64,000 bases of DNA from NCBI GenBank assembly GCA_001899775.1, contig MKWN01000026.1:1-64000 (forward strand). The letters run 5' to 3'. Origin of the DNA: Thiobacillus sp. 65-29 (lineage in GTDB: Bacteria; Pseudomonadota; Gammaproteobacteria; Burkholderiales; Thiobacillaceae). Shown one piece after another: positions 37,998-47,255 of the stretch (position 1 is the stretch's first letter; each line of letters opens with the position of its first letter). The notes below the pieces were generated by a model, which saw only the letters and a list, made by a program, of their open reading frames with translations, was not told the origin of the DNA and did not search any database. The translations under genes and the position numbers were made by a program.

Positions 37998-38435
37998 TTG
38001 AATTTCGTTGACACTCACGGCACGGTGCTGGCCTTCGACCTGGGCTTGAAGCGTACCGGCGTCGCCTCGGGCGAGCTGTCGCTCGGCATCGCCCACCCGC
38101 TCACGGTCCTTGCGGCCGAGTCGACGGCCGCGCGGCTTGAGGCGATCGGCGGGCTCGTCGCCGAATGGCGCCCTGTGCTGCTGGTGCTGGGACTGCCCAT
38201 CCACGCCGACGGCAGCGAGCACGAAATGACACGGGTGGCCAAAAACTTCGCGGGCAAACTAGAATCGCGTTTCGGGCTGCCGGTCTTCCTGGTCGACGAG
38301 CGCCATACCAGCACCGCAGCCGCATCCGAACTGCACGCGCGCGGCATCCACGGCAAGAAGAACCGGGCGCTCGCCGACGCCGTCGCCGCGCAACTCATCC
38401 TGCAAGGATTTTTCGATGCCCGCCTCACTGCCTGA
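37998..38435 (+). CDS. ruvX: RuvX/YqgF Holliday-junction-resolvase-like protein
   Basis: This RNase-H-fold protein is up to 145 residues. It has AFDLGLKRTGVASGE (first catalytic Asp), VLGLPIHADGSEHEMT, and VDERHTSTAAASELHARG (second acidic site) plus a final ADAVAAQLILQGFF. YqgF homologues process pre-16S rRNA 5' ends. The start is uncertain: TTG at 37998 is 6 bp after the yqgE stop and a GTG near 38025 would trim nine residues. Its 3' end overlaps pyrR by 20 bp. Confidence 0.9.
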   Translation: MNFVDTHGTVLAFDLGLKRTGVASGELSLGIAHPLTVLAAESTAARLEAIGGLVAEWRPVLLVLGLPIHADGSEHEMTRVAKNFAGKLESRFGLPVFLVDERHTSTAAASELHARGIHGKKNRALADAVAAQLILQGFFDARLTA

Positions 38436-38910
38436 CGCCAATACGCTGATCGCCCGACTGGCGGATGCGATCGCCCCGACGCTCACTCCCGACACCTTCA
38501 TCGTCGGCATCCACACCGGCGGCGCCTGGGTGGCCGAGCGTCTGCACGCGCTGCTCGGCTGCAAGCAGCCGCTCGGTGTGCTCGATATTTCATTTTACCG
38601 CGACGATTTCTCGCGCATCGGCCTGCACCCTCAGGTCAAGCCGTCGAACCTGCCGTTCGAGCTCGAAGGCGGCACCATCCTGCTGGTCGACGACGTGCTG
38701 CATAGCGGCCGCACGGTGCGCGCGGCGATGAACGAACTGTTCGACTACGGCCGCCCCGCATCGATCCGTCTCGCGGTGCTGGTCGACCGCGGTGGCCGCG
38801 AGCTGCCGATCCGTCCCGATTTCGTCGGCCTCACCGTCGACATTCCCGACCACCAGAACGTCAACCTGTCGCGCCTCGACGACGGCCACCTCACCCTGTC
38901 CATCGCATGA
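38416..38910 (+). CDS. pyrR: PyrR bifunctional uracil phosphoribosyltransferase / pyr regulator
   Basis: The 164-residue type I phosphoribosyltransferase has the PRPP loop [18 protein letters not shown] and [16 protein letters not shown] near the N terminus. [13 protein letters not shown] is the PyrR-type flexible hood. In Gram-positives PyrR attenuates pyr mRNA; in proteobacteria it sits next to pyrB and its RNA-binding role is less clear. It overlaps ruvX by 20 bp and pyrB by four (ATGA), so all three are coupled. No separate attenuator can fit between them. Confidence 0.94.
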   Translation: MPASLPDANTLIARLADAIAPTLTPDTFIVGIHTGGAWVAERLHALLGCKQPLGVLDISFYRDDFSRIGLHPQVKPSNLPFELEGGTILLVDDVLHSGRTVRAAMNELFDYGRPASIRLAVLVDRGGRELPIRPDFVGLTVDIPDHQNVNLSRLDDGHLTLSIA

Positions 38911-39860
38911 ACCTCCAGCTCACCGAAGACGGCAGGCTGCGCCACCTGCTCACCCTCGACGGCCTGCCGCGCGCCATCGTCACGCAGATTCTCGACACCG
39001 CCGAATCCTTCATGGATGTCGGCGAGCGCGAAGTGAAGAAAGTGCCGCTGCTGCGCGGCAAGTCGATCTTCAACCTGTTCTTCGAGCCCTCGACGCGCAC
39101 CCGCACGACCTTCGAGATCGCCGCCAAGCGCCTGTCCGCCGACGTCGTCAACCTCAACATCGCCACGTCGAGCCAGACCAAGGGTGAAGCCATTCTCGAC
39201 ACGGTGGACAATCTCGCGGCAATGCACGCCGACATGTTCATCGTGCGCCACGCGCAATCCGGTGCGGCGCACTTCATCGCGCGCCACGTCGCGCCGCACA
39301 TCTCGGTGGTCAATGCCGGCGACGGGCGCCATGCGCACCCGACGCAGGGCCTGCTCGACATGTTCACCATCCGCCGCTACAAGGGCGCGTTCCACAACCT
39401 GACGGTGGCCATCGTCGGCGACGTGCTGCACTCGCGCGTGGCGCGCTCGCAGATTCATGCGCTCACCACGCTCGGCGTGCCCGAGGTGCGCGTGATCGGG
39501 CCGAAGACGCTCTTGCCCACGGGGGTCGAACAGATGGGGGTGAAAGTGTTCCACGACATGGAAGCGGGCTTGCGCGGCTGCGATGTCATCATCATGCTGC
39601 GCCTGCAGAACGAGCGCATGAAGGGCGCACTGCTGCCCTCCGCGCAGGAATACTTCAAGTTCTTCGGTCTCACGCCCGAGAAGCTCGCGCTCGCCAAACC
39701 CGACGCCATCGTCATGCATCCGGGTCCGATGAACCGCGGCGTGGAGATCGCCTCCGAAGTCGCGGACGGCCCGCAGTCGGTGATCCTGCCGCAGGTCACC
39801 TACGGCATCGCGGTGCGCATGGCGGTGATGGCAATGCTTGCAGGGGGACCGTCGGCATGA
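38907..39860 (+). CDS. pyrB: aspartate carbamoyltransferase catalytic subunit
   Basis: PyrB makes carbamoyl-aspartate, the first committed step of pyrimidine synthesis. The 317-residue protein has [13 protein letters not shown] (carbamoyl-phosphate site), [27 protein letters not shown] (aspartate domain histidine) and [12 protein letters not shown]. The ATG overlaps the pyrR stop and its stop overlaps the pyrX ATG. Adjacency to a catalytically dead dihydroorotase points to the large class A ATCase complex in which pseudo-DHOase is structural. Confidence 0.97.
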   Translation: MNLQLTEDGRLRHLLTLDGLPRAIVTQILDTAESFMDVGEREVKKVPLLRGKSIFNLFFEPSTRTRTTFEIAAKRLSADVVNLNIATSSQTKGEAILDTVDNLAAMHADMFIVRHAQSGAAHFIARHVAPHISVVNAGDGRHAHPTQGLLDMFTIRRYKGAFHNLTVAIVGDVLHSRVARSQIHALTTLGVPEVRVIGPKTLLPTGVEQMGVKVFHDMEAGLRGCDVIIMLRLQNERMKGALLPSAQEYFKFFGLTPEKLALAKPDAIVMHPGPMNRGVEIASEVADGPQSVILPQVTYGIAVRMAVMAMLAGGPSA

Positions 39861-41137
39861 AGATCCACATCAGGAACGGCCGCATCATCGACCCGATGAA
39901 CGCGCGCGACGGCGTGGGCGACCTGTACATCGCCGCCGGCAAGATCGTCGGCAATGGCCAGGCGCCGGCGGATTTCCATGCCAACCGCACCCTCGACGCC
40001 ACCGGCCTCATCGTCTGCCCGGGACTGGTCGACCTCTCGGTGCGCCTGCGCGAACCCGGCTACGAGTACCGCGCCACGCTGGAATCGGAGATGCTCGCCG
40101 CGGCGGCGGGCGGTATCACCTCGCTCGCCTGTCCGCCCGACACCGACCCGCCACTCGACGAACCGGGGCTGGTCGAGATGCTGAAATTCCGCGCGAAAAA
40201 TCTGCCCGGACCGCGCGTCTATCCGCTCGGTGCACTGACGCAGAAACTCGAAGGCCGCGCGCTGACCGAAATGGCCGAACTCACCGAGGCCGGCTGCCGC
40301 GCCTTCACCCAGGCCGACGCGCCGCTCACCGATACACTGGTGCTACTGCGCGCGATGGAATACGCCGCCACCTTCGGCTTCAGCCTGTGGCTGCGCCCGC
40401 AGGACGTCGCGCTTGCGCGCGAAGGCGTGGCGCACGACGGCGCCGTGGCCTCGCGCCTGGGGCTGCCCGGCATTCCCGCACTCGCCGAGACGGTGGCGCT
40501 GGCGACCATCCTGCAGCTGGCGCGCGAAACCGGGGCGCGCGTTCACCTCGCCCGCCTGTCGACGCGCGAAGGCATCGCCATGGTGCGCGCCGCCAAGGCA
40601 CAGGGGCTGGCGGTCTCCTGTGATGTCGCGGCGACGCACGTCCACCTGTCGGAAAACGATCTGGTCGGCTTCGATGCGCACATGCATCTGGTGCCCCCGC
40701 TCCGAAGCCTGCGCGACCGCGACGCCATCCGTGAGGCGCTGCGCGACGGCTCACTCGACGCGCTGTGTTCCGACCATACCCCGGTCGACGAGGACGCCAA
40801 GCAGGTGCCCTTCGGCGAATCCGAACCCGGGGCGTCGGGCGTCGAGCTCTTGCTGCCGCTCACCCTGAAATGGGCGCGCGAGATGGGTGTGCCTCTGCTG
40901 CAGGCGCTCGATCTGGTCACCTGGAAACCGGCGCAGATCCTCGGCGTGCCGGGGGGCCATCTGTCGGTCGGCGCTTGCGCGGACGTCTGCATCTTCGACG
41001 CGGCAGCCGAATGGGTGGTCACGCCGCAGGCATTGGCGAGCCAGGGCGACAATACGCCCTTCCTCGGCCATCCGATGCAGGGCCGCGTGCGCTACACGGT
41101 GATCGACGGTCACATCGACTTCGAGGCGCCGCGCTGA
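39857..41137 (+). CDS. pyrX: dihydroorotase-like pseudoenzyme (PyrX/PyrC')
   Basis: The 426-residue protein belongs to the dihydroorotase family, but the metal-binding HxH motif after the first strand is replaced. The conserved DxHxHLREPG reads [13 protein letters not shown], with S61 and R63 in place of the two histidines. Later blocks ([34 protein letters not shown]) keep the family shape. In Pseudomonas and many betaproteobacteria such PyrC' proteins are inactive and needed to assemble ATCase. The four-base overlap with pyrB fits that role. A separate active pyrC must lie outside the window. Confidence 0.92.
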   Translation: MKIHIRNGRIIDPMNARDGVGDLYIAAGKIVGNGQAPADFHANRTLDATGLIVCPGLVDLSVRLREPGYEYRATLESEMLAAAAGGITSLACPPDTDPPLDEPGLVEMLKFRAKNLPGPRVYPLGALTQKLEGRALTEMAELTEAGCRAFTQADAPLTDTLVLLRAMEYAATFGFSLWLRPQDVALAREGVAHDGAVASRLGLPGIPALAETVALATILQLARETGARVHLARLSTREGIAMVRAAKAQGLAVSCDVAATHVHLSENDLVGFDAHMHLVPPLRSLRDRDAIREALRDGSLDALCSDHTPVDEDAKQVPFGESEPGASGVELLLPLTLKWAREMGVPLLQALDLVTWKPAQILGVPGGHLSVGACADVCIFDAAAEWVVTPQALASQGDNTPFLGHPMQGRVRYTVIDGHIDFEAPR

Positions 41138-41160
41138 TCCGCGTGCCGTCTGCGCGCAAC

Positions 41161-42660
41161 ATGAAGCGTTCCATCCCGCCGCCGCGCACGCTGGCGGCGA
41201 GTCTTGCCGCCGGTGCGCTGGGGGTCGCGGGCTTCGCCCCCCTGGGTGTCTGGCCGCTTGCCGGGGCGAGCCTCGCCCTGCTCTTCGCGCTGCTTCTGCG
41301 CACCGCCTCCACGCGCGCCGGCTTTCTCGTCGGCTTCGCCTGGGGCCTGGGTTTCTTTCTCACCGGCGTAAGCTGGGTGTATGTGAGCCTGTCGGTCTAC
41401 GGTGACATGATGGCGTGGCTGGCGGCGCTGGCGACACTGCTGTTGTGCGCCTTCCTCGCCCTGTTCCCCGCTGCGGTGGGTGCGCTGCAGGCACGCTGGC
41501 CGCTGCCGTTCGCGCTGCGCGCGCTGGTCCTGTTGCCGCTGGCGTGGAGCGCGAGCGAGTGGGTGCGCGGCTGGCTCTTCACCGGCTTTCCCTGGCTGGT
41601 GATCGGTTATTCCCAGGTACCCGCCGGTCCCCTTGCCGGCTATGCGCCCATCTTCGGCGTGTACGGTGTCTCCAGCCTGCTTGCGTTCGCCGCGGCCCTT
41701 GCCGCGTGGGCCTTCACGGTGCGTGGACGCACGGTGCTGGCATGGGCGACGGTCGGCATCGCCGCCACTGGCGTCGCCGGCCAGGCGCTGCGCGGCATCG
41801 CCTGGACCGTGCCGGACGGCGCGCCGACCTCGGTGGCGCTGCTGCAGGGCAACGTGCCGCAGGACATGAAATGGCGCCCGGAAAACATCCGTGCCACGCT
41901 CGACGCGTATTACCGCATGGCGGCCGCCTCGCCCGCGCGCCTGGTGGTCATGCCCGAGACCGCACTGCCGCTGTTCGAGGCCGATCTGCCACGTGCCGAC
42001 CGCACCCTGCTCATCGAGCTGGGTCGCCATCATGGCGGCGATCTGGTCACCGGCATGCCCACGGGTTCGCTCGACGGCGCGTACTACAACAGCGTGATCA
42101 GTCTTGGCGTGGCACCCAGCCAGCGCTATCACAAGGTGCACCTGGTGCCGTTCGGCGAATATCTCCCGCAAAGGGCGTTATGGGGCTGGGTGCTCGACGT
42201 ATTGCACATTCCGCTGTCGGACTTCGCGCGCGGCACCATCGACCAGCGCCCGCTCGCCGTCGGCGGCCAGCGCGTGGCGGCCAACATCTGCTACGAGGAC
42301 GCGTTCGGCGAGGAAATCATCCGTCAGCTGCCGGAAGCGAGTGTGCTCGTCAACGTCAGCAATCTTGCGTGGTTCGGCGATTCGCTCGCACCGTGGCAGC
42401 ACGCGCAGATGTCGCAGATGCGCGCGCTGGAAACCGGCCGCATGATGCTGCGCGCGACCAATACCGGGGTCACCGCGATCATCGACGCGCAAGGCCGCAT
42501 GCTCGCGCACCTACCCCTGTTCACCCCGGGCAGCCTCAGGGGCGAGATCCAGGGTTACGCCGGCAGCACGCCCTACGTACGCTGGGGCAACGTGCCGGTG
42601 CTGGTGCTGTGGGGAGTCCTTGCCGCCGGACTCGGCGTCGTCACGCTCAGGCGGCCCTGA
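41161..42660 (+). CDS. lnt: apolipoprotein N-acyltransferase
   Basis: Lnt N-acylates the lipid-modified cysteine of lipoproteins in the inner membrane. The 499-residue protein has six or seven N-terminal membrane helices followed by a nitrilase domain. The catalytic triad residues appear in VVMPETALPLF (Glu), YHKVHLVPFGEYLP (Lys) and NICYEDAFGEEI (Cys). RATNTGVTAIID is a further family block. The ATG at 41161 gives the usual short N terminus; a GTG near 41144 is an alternative. Its last 14 bp overlap the end of the convergent diguanylate cyclase gene. Confidence 0.95.
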   Translation: MKRSIPPPRTLAASLAAGALGVAGFAPLGVWPLAGASLALLFALLLRTASTRAGFLVGFAWGLGFFLTGVSWVYVSLSVYGDMMAWLAALATLLLCAFLALFPAAVGALQARWPLPFALRALVLLPLAWSASEWVRGWLFTGFPWLVIGYSQVPAGPLAGYAPIFGVYGVSSLLAFAAALAAWAFTVRGRTVLAWATVGIAATGVAGQALRGIAWTVPDGAPTSVALLQGNVPQDMKWRPENIRATLDAYYRMAAASPARLVVMPETALPLFEADLPRADRTLLIELGRHHGGDLVTGMPTGSLDGAYYNSVISLGVAPSQRYHKVHLVPFGEYLPQRALWGWVLDVLHIPLSDFARGTIDQRPLAVGGQRVAANICYEDAFGEEIIRQLPEASVLVNVSNLAWFGDSLAPWQHAQMSQMRALETGRMMLRATNTGVTAIIDAQGRMLAHLPLFTPGSLRGEIQGYAGSTPYVRWGNVPVLVLWGVLAAGLGVVTLRRP

Positions 42661-44092
42661 CGCGGGTGGCGTTGCGCCCGCCGCGCTTGGCTTCCAGGAG
42701 CGCCGCGTCGGCGCGCGCCAGCGCCTCGTTCTCCTCGCGGTCGTCGCGGCTGTATTCGGACATGCCGCCGCTCCACGACAGCTTCTGCGTCACCCCCGGA
42801 ATCAGCTCGACGCTCTCCGGCAGATTGGCGCGCAGGCGGTCGGCGAGCTCCCGCGCGCGGTCGAGCGGCGTGTAGGGAAACAGCACGCAGAATTCGTCAC
42901 CGCCCAGACGGGCGATGAAATCGCTGTTCCTCAGGCTGTTCTTCAGCGCGTTGCCGAACTTGATGATGAGCTGGTCGCCCGCCTCGTGGCCGAAGGTGTC
43001 GTTGACCTGCTTGAAATTGTCGATATCGAGGATCAGCAGGCTGTGGGTCCAGCCGTCCTTCAACGTGGCGAACAGTTCCTTCTGCTTCTCGTCGAAGGCG
43101 CGCCGGTTGTTGACCTGCGACAGGTGATCGAGACGCGCCTGCGAGCTCGCTTCCTTCTGCCGTCCCAGCATCACCTTGCCGAGTTTCAGCATCGTGTCGA
43201 GCGGCGGCTTGAACTCCGCGAGGCTCACCGGGTAATCGCTGCGCAGGCGCTGCTGCCGCACATCGTTGGTCAGCTTGACCAGGGTGCGCAGGTTGTCGGT
43301 GACGCGATTGCGCACCGTCAGCAGCACGCCCAACACCAGAATCGCGATCGTGAGGCTCGCCACCAGCCAGCCCAGCACATAGGGGGCGACGCTTTCGATC
43401 ACCGGCTTCTCGTGGCGCCATACGGCGATGGTCCACGGCGTGCCCGCGAGCGCGATCCAGTTGGGCTCGCTGCGCTGCTTGATCGCCTGGTTGCCGCGCC
43501 GCATCAGCACGGTCACCGCACCGTCCCCCTGGCTTTGCTGCAGTTCCGCGTAGGCGGCGGCATCCGGCAGCGGCAGGGTGTCGAACAGCACCTGCAATTG
43601 CGGCACGCTCTGCTCGACGATGACGAAGCCCAGGCGCCGCCCCGCGGCGTCCTTCACCGGGTGCGACAGCGACAGGCTGAAGCTCGCCGCCGCCGCCGCG
43701 CCCGCACCGGCCGCACCGGCACCGGAGATGAGACGGCGCGTCTCGCCCGGCAGGAAGCCGGGCAATAGCTGGTTCTGTCCGTCGGTGACGAACAGCACGG
43801 TCGCGTCCTGGTTCAGCGCGTAGAGGTTCGCCGCCTGCGCCTGGCACACGTCCGCAGCGCGATGCTCGAAGCACGCCAGCGTCTGCGGGTGCGCGGCGAT
43901 ACGCGCCGCGCTGCGCTGCATGGCATCGGCGAGGAATTCGATCTGGGTGGCCATCACCGGCTTGTCGAGTTCTTCCGCCGCCGGTTGCGCCTGGGGCTGC
44001 GACAGGTAGAATACGGCCGTGACGATGCCCGCCAGCACGACCAGCGTGGCGACGAGCAGCAAACCGAACCGCAATATGGACGTGTGGTGCAT
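42647..44092 (-). CDS. membrane diguanylate cyclase (GGDEF)
   Basis: The protein is about 481 residues. It has an N-terminal membrane helix (LRFGLLLVATLVVLAGIVTAVFY), a periplasmic sensor region of about 220 residues with an Ala/Gly run, a second helix (LGWLVASLTIAILVLGVLL) and a cytoplasmic GGDEF domain. The active site is an intact LGGDEF, and the RNSD inhibitory I-site lies five residues before it, so it should make c-di-GMP with product feedback. There is no EAL domain. A TTG at 44116 is a possible alternative start; the ATG at 44092 was chosen as it places the helix near the N terminus. It overlaps lnt tail to tail. Confidence 0.9.
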   Translation of the reverse strand: MHHTSILRFGLLLVATLVVLAGIVTAVFYLSQPQAQPAAEELDKPVMATQIEFLADAMQRSAARIAAHPQTLACFEHRAADVCQAQAANLYALNQDATVLFVTDGQNQLLPGFLPGETRRLISGAGAAGAGAAAAASFSLSLSHPVKDAAGRRLGFVIVEQSVPQLQVLFDTLPLPDAAAYAELQQSQGDGAVTVLMRRGNQAIKQRSEPNWIALAGTPWTIAVWRHEKPVIESVAPYVLGWLVASLTIAILVLGVLLTVRNRVTDNLRTLVKLTNDVRQQRLRSDYPVSLAEFKPPLDTMLKLGKVMLGRQKEASSQARLDHLSQVNNRRAFDEKQKELFATLKDGWTHSLLILDIDNFKQVNDTFGHEAGDQLIIKFGNALKNSLRNSDFIARLGGDEFCVLFPYTPLDRARELADRLRANLPESVELIPGVTQKLSWSGGMSEYSRDDREENEALARADAALLEAKRGGRNATRVRAA

Positions 44093-44256
44093 GAGCGATG
44101 CGCCAGCCGGCTCCAATCCTCGTAATTGTTGTATCTCCGCAACAGGCGCCGCAACCGGTGCCTGTCAACCCGGTTCAGTACCAGCAAGTTCCATACCTTC
44201 CACCGCACTGGCTGCTTTTCAGCGCTGGCCGCGCGCGAGTGTAAAGAATTCCGACA

Positions 44257-44703
44257 CTACCCGCGGCCGGTGCTGCCGAAGCCGCCTTCGCCCCGCTGGC
44301 TGCCCTCGAACGCCTCCACCACGTTGAATTCCGCCTGCACCACCGGCACGATGACAAGCTGCGCCAGGCGCTCCAGGGGCGCCAGTTCGAAGGATTCGCT
44401 GCCGCGGTTCCATGCCGACACCATGAGCTGGCCCTGGTAGTCCGAATCGATGAGCCCCACCAGATTGCCCAGCACGATGCCGTGCTTGTGGCCGAGTCCC
44501 GAGCGCGGCAGGATCAGCGCCGCGTAGCCGGGGTCAGCGAGATGGATCGCAAGGCCCGTGGGAATCAGCCGTGTTTCGCCCGGCGCGAGCACCAGCGGCG
44601 CGTCGATGCAGGCGCGCAGGTCGAGCCCCGCCGCGCCCGGCGTCGCGTAATGCGGCAACTGCTCGCGCAGGCGGGCATCGAGTATCTTCACATCCATCTT
44701 CAT
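44257..44703 (-). CDS. dut: dUTP diphosphatase
   Basis: Dut hydrolyses dUTP to dUMP, keeping uracil out of DNA and feeding dTMP synthesis. The 148-residue trimeric-type protein shows the five motifs: [44 protein letters not shown] and the C-terminal GEGGFGSTG. The start is the ATG at 44703 or the one at 44697. It lies 15 bp downstream of coaBC on the same strand, an order common in proteobacteria. Confidence 0.96.
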   Translation of the reverse strand: MKMDVKILDARLREQLPHYATPGAAGLDLRACIDAPLVLAPGETRLIPTGLAIHLADPGYAALILPRSGLGHKHGIVLGNLVGLIDSDYQGQLMVSAWNRGSESFELAPLERLAQLVIVPVVQAEFNVVEAFEGSQRGEGGFGSTGRG

Positions 44704-44718
44704 TTTGTCGAAATCCCG

Positions 44719-45933
44719 TCAGGTACGTAGAAGCGCCAAGTGGGCAATCAAGGATCGTGCCTGTGCGAGCTTGGCGGCGCGCGGCAGCGGGTGAGCGCCG
44801 TTGTCGTCGAACAGCACCAGCTCGGCGCTGTCCTGTCCGAGCGTGTCCTGCGCCAGGTTGCCGACCAGGAGCGGCAGCTTCTTCTTCAGGCGCTTGGCTT
44901 CGGCATATTCGGCCAGGCGTTCGGTCTCGGCGGCGAAACCCACGCAGAAAGGCGCATCAGGGCGTGCCGCGACCTCGGCGAGAATATCCGGATTGGGGAC
45001 CAGATGCAGGTCGAGGCCGCCCGTGTCCTTCTTGATTTTCTGCGGCGCCGCGCTGTCCGACCGGTAATCCGCCACTGCCGCCACCGCGATGAACACGTCG
45101 CACGGCAGTTCGGCCAACACCGCCGCGTGCATCTGGTGCGCCGTGCGCACGTCGACGCGGCGCACGCCCGGCGGCGTCGCAAGGCAGGTCGGCCCGCTCA
45201 CCAGACACACCGTCGCACCCGCCTCGGCCGCCGCCTGCGCCACCGCGTAGCCCATCCTGCCGGAGCTGAGATTGGTCAGGCCGCGCACCGGATCGACCGG
45301 CTCGTAGGTCGGCCCCGCGGTCACCACCACGCGCGCGCCGGCAAGGAGCCCCGCGCCCAGCAACCCCGGCAGCGCCGCCATCAGTTCGGCCGGCTCCAGC
45401 ATGCGCCCGGGACCGGTTTCGCCGCACGCCTGTTCGCCCGCCGCCGGTCCCAGGACGTGCACGCCGTCGGCACGCAGTTGCACGAGGTTGCGTTGTGTCG
45501 CCGCCGCCGCCCACATTTCACGGTTCATCGCCGGCGCCACGGCCAGCGGACAGGCGCGCGCCAGGCACAGCGCGCTGAGGAGATCGTCGGCGCGCCCCTG
45601 CGCGAGCTTCGCCAGGAAATCGGCGGAAGCGGGCGCCACCAGCACGAGATCGGTGCCGCGCGAGGCATGGATATGGTCCATGCCCGCACCCTCGCCCTGC
45701 CACAGGCCGGTGAGCACGGGTTTCCCGGACAGCGCCTGGAAGGTGAGCGGGCCGACGAAGCGCGTCGCCGCCTCGCTCATCGCCACCTGCACCCGCGCGC
45801 CCGCCTTGACCAGCAGGCGAGCAAGCTCGGCCGCCTTGTAGGCGGCGATCCCGCCAGTCACGCCAAGGAGAATGTTTTTGTCGGTCAGCGACACGCGCTC
45901 GATTCCCTGCCCGGTTTCCGGGAAAATCCCCAT
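44719..45933 (-). CDS. coaBC: bifunctional phosphopantothenoylcysteine decarboxylase / phosphopantothenate-cysteine ligase
   Basis: CoaBC carries out two steps of coenzyme A synthesis. The 404-residue protein has an N-terminal flavin decarboxylase domain (GVTGGIAAYKAAELARLL, APASADFLAKLAQGRADD, APAMNREMW, active cysteine in GEQACGETGPGRM). The C-terminal ligase domain has VTAGPTYEPVDPVRGLTN and SSGRMGYAVAQAA. The start may be 45933 or the GTG at 45894, which would begin VSLTDKNILLG and match the family better. It is divergent from radC with a 56-bp gap and leads dut. Confidence 0.95.
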   Translation of the reverse strand: MGIFPETGQGIERVSLTDKNILLGVTGGIAAYKAAELARLLVKAGARVQVAMSEAATRFVGPLTFQALSGKPVLTGLWQGEGAGMDHIHASRGTDLVLVAPASADFLAKLAQGRADDLLSALCLARACPLAVAPAMNREMWAAAATQRNLVQLRADGVHVLGPAAGEQACGETGPGRMLEPAELMAALPGLLGAGLLAGARVVVTAGPTYEPVDPVRGLTNLSSGRMGYAVAQAAAEAGATVCLVSGPTCLATPPGVRRVDVRTAHQMHAAVLAELPCDVFIAVAAVADYRSDSAAPQKIKKDTGGLDLHLVPNPDILAEVAARPDAPFCVGFAAETERLAEYAEAKRLKKKLPLLVGNLAQDTLGQDSAELVLFDDNGAHPLPRAAKLAQARSLIAHLALLRT

Positions 45934-45989
45934 TCTAACAAGGCACGCGCGCTGCGCGCCGTTCTAAATCGAGGGAGGAGAGACCGACG

Positions 45990-46664
45990 ATGGCGATTTG
46001 TGACTGGCCCGAGGACGCGCGTCCCCGGGAAAAACTCCTGCGCCACGGCGCGGCCGTGCTTACCGACGCCGAACTGGTCGCGGTGTTCCTGCGTACCGGG
46101 CTGCCGGGCAAGAGCGCGGTCGATCTCGGACGCGAACTGATCGAGCGCTTCGGCGGCCTGGGCGGACTGTGTCGCGCGGACCGCAAGGCGGCCTGCGCCG
46201 CACCCGGTGTCGGCGAGGCCAAGTACGCCCTGCTTGCGGCAGTGCTGGAAATGGCGCGGCGCACCCTGGGCGAGTCGGCACGCGCGGGCGACGCCCTCGC
46301 CTCGCCCGACGCGGTGCGCGACTACCTGCGGCTCACTCTGCGCAACCGCGACTACGAGGTATTCTGCTGCGTCTTCCTCGACGCGCAGCACCGCGTCATC
46401 GAAATCGAGGAACTGTTCCGCGGCACGCTCACCCAGACCAGCGTCTACCCGCGCGAGATCGTGCGCCGCGCGCTCGCCCACAACGCCGCCGCGCTGATTC
46501 TCGCGCACAATCATCCGAGCGGAGTGGCCGAGCCCAGCGCCGCGGACCGCCAGCTCACCCGCCACCTCGTGGACGCGCTGGCGCTGGTCGACGTGCGCGT
46601 GCTCGACCATTTCATCGTCGCCGGACCGTCGGCGCTGTCCTTCCGCGAGGCGGGGCACCTTTGA
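45990..46664 (+). CDS. radC: RadC/JAB-domain protein
   Basis: The 224-residue protein has an N-terminal helix-hairpin-helix UPF0758 region ([32 protein letters not shown]-like stretch) and a C-terminal JAMM metalloprotease fold with [14 protein letters not shown] (zinc-binding H-x-H and downstream Asp). Despite the name, a DNA-repair role is not supported in E. coli, and the substrate is unknown. The ATG at 45990 has the GGAGGAG stretch about 10 nt upstream. It lies upstream of rpmB-rpmG as in many betaproteobacteria. Confidence 0.94.
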   Translation: MAICDWPEDARPREKLLRHGAAVLTDAELVAVFLRTGLPGKSAVDLGRELIERFGGLGGLCRADRKAACAAPGVGEAKYALLAAVLEMARRTLGESARAGDALASPDAVRDYLRLTLRNRDYEVFCCVFLDAQHRVIEIEELFRGTLTQTSVYPREIVRRALAHNAAALILAHNHPSGVAEPSAADRQLTRHLVDALALVDVRVLDHFIVAGPSALSFREAGHL

Positions 46665-46683
46665 CCCTCGGGCAGGGCAGGGC

Positions 46684-46713
46684 TTGCCTCGCCCGCCAAG
46701 GCTATGGTATAAA
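46684..46713 (+). promoter_or_regulatory. sigma-70 promoter of rpmB-rpmG
   Basis: TTGCCT (46684-46689) and TATAAA (46708-46713) are spaced by 18 bp, and TGG directly before the -10 gives an extended -10 element. Transcription would start near 46720, about 35 nt before the rpmB ATG. Confidence 0.7.
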
Positions 46714-46754
46714 TCTCGGTTTTCCGGTTACCCCAACAATTCTGGAGCAGCATC

Positions 46755-46991
46755 ATGGCTCGCGTATGCGTCGTCACGGGCAAGAAGCCCATGGTCGGGA
46801 ACAACGTTTCCCACGCCAACAACAAAACCAAGCGCCGTTTCCTGCCGAACCTGCAATACCGCCGGTTCTGGGTCGAAAGCGAGAACCGCTGGGTGCGCCT
46901 GCGCCTGTCCAATGCGGCGCTGCGTACCATCGACAAGAATGGCATCGATTCCGTGCTGGCCGACCTGCGCGCGCGCGGCGAAGCGGTCTGA
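46755..46991 (+). CDS. rpmB: 50S ribosomal protein L28
   Basis: The 78-residue protein matches bacterial L28: [24 protein letters not shown] at the start, split by a short loop, then [20 protein letters not shown] and a C-terminal [20 protein letters not shown]. The N-terminal CxxC zinc pair of some L28 proteins is absent; only one cysteine (C5) is seen. A GGAG site lies 9 nt upstream of the ATG. It is cotranscribed with rpmG, which starts 13 bp downstream. Confidence 0.98.
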   Translation: MARVCVVTGKKPMVGNNVSHANNKTKRRFLPNLQYRRFWVESENRWVRLRLSNAALRTIDKNGIDSVLADLRARGEAV

Positions 46992-47004
46992 GGGGGACTG
47001 AACC

Positions 47005-47172
47005 ATGGCTAAAGGCGGACGCGAAAAGATCAAGCTGGAGTCCACTGCGGGCACCGGCCATTTCTACACCACCACCAAGAACAAGAAGACCATGCCCGAG
47101 AAAATGGAGATCAGCAAGTTCGATCCCAAGGCGCGCAAGCATGTGATGTACAAGGAAACCAAGCTGAAATAA
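47005..47172 (+). CDS. rpmG: 50S ribosomal protein L33
   Basis: This 55-codon gene encodes a basic protein starting [18 protein letters not shown] and continuing [18 protein letters not shown], then [17 protein letters not shown]. This is the zinc-free L33 type: the cysteine pairs of the C+ form are replaced. It follows rpmB by 13 bp with a GGGGGA site upstream, and a strong terminator follows at 47213. Its small size makes it easy to miss. Confidence 0.97.
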   Translation: MAKGGREKIKLESTAGTGHFYTTTKNKKTMPEKMEISKFDPKARKHVMYKETKLK

Positions 47173-47212
47173 GCCGCTGTTTCCGGCGTGTCGTCGAGAC
47201 ATGCCCAGCGAG

Positions 47213-47243
47213 GAACCCGCCCGTCCCGGCGGGTTTTTTGTTG
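47213..47243 (+). terminator. rho-independent terminator of rpmB-rpmG
   Basis: The stem AACCCGCC / GGCGGGTT (with a short CGTCCC loop) is followed directly by TTTTTTGTTG. It separates rpmG from the convergent MscS gene ending at 47256. Confidence 0.92.
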
Positions 47244-47255
47244 CCTGCGAAAGGC

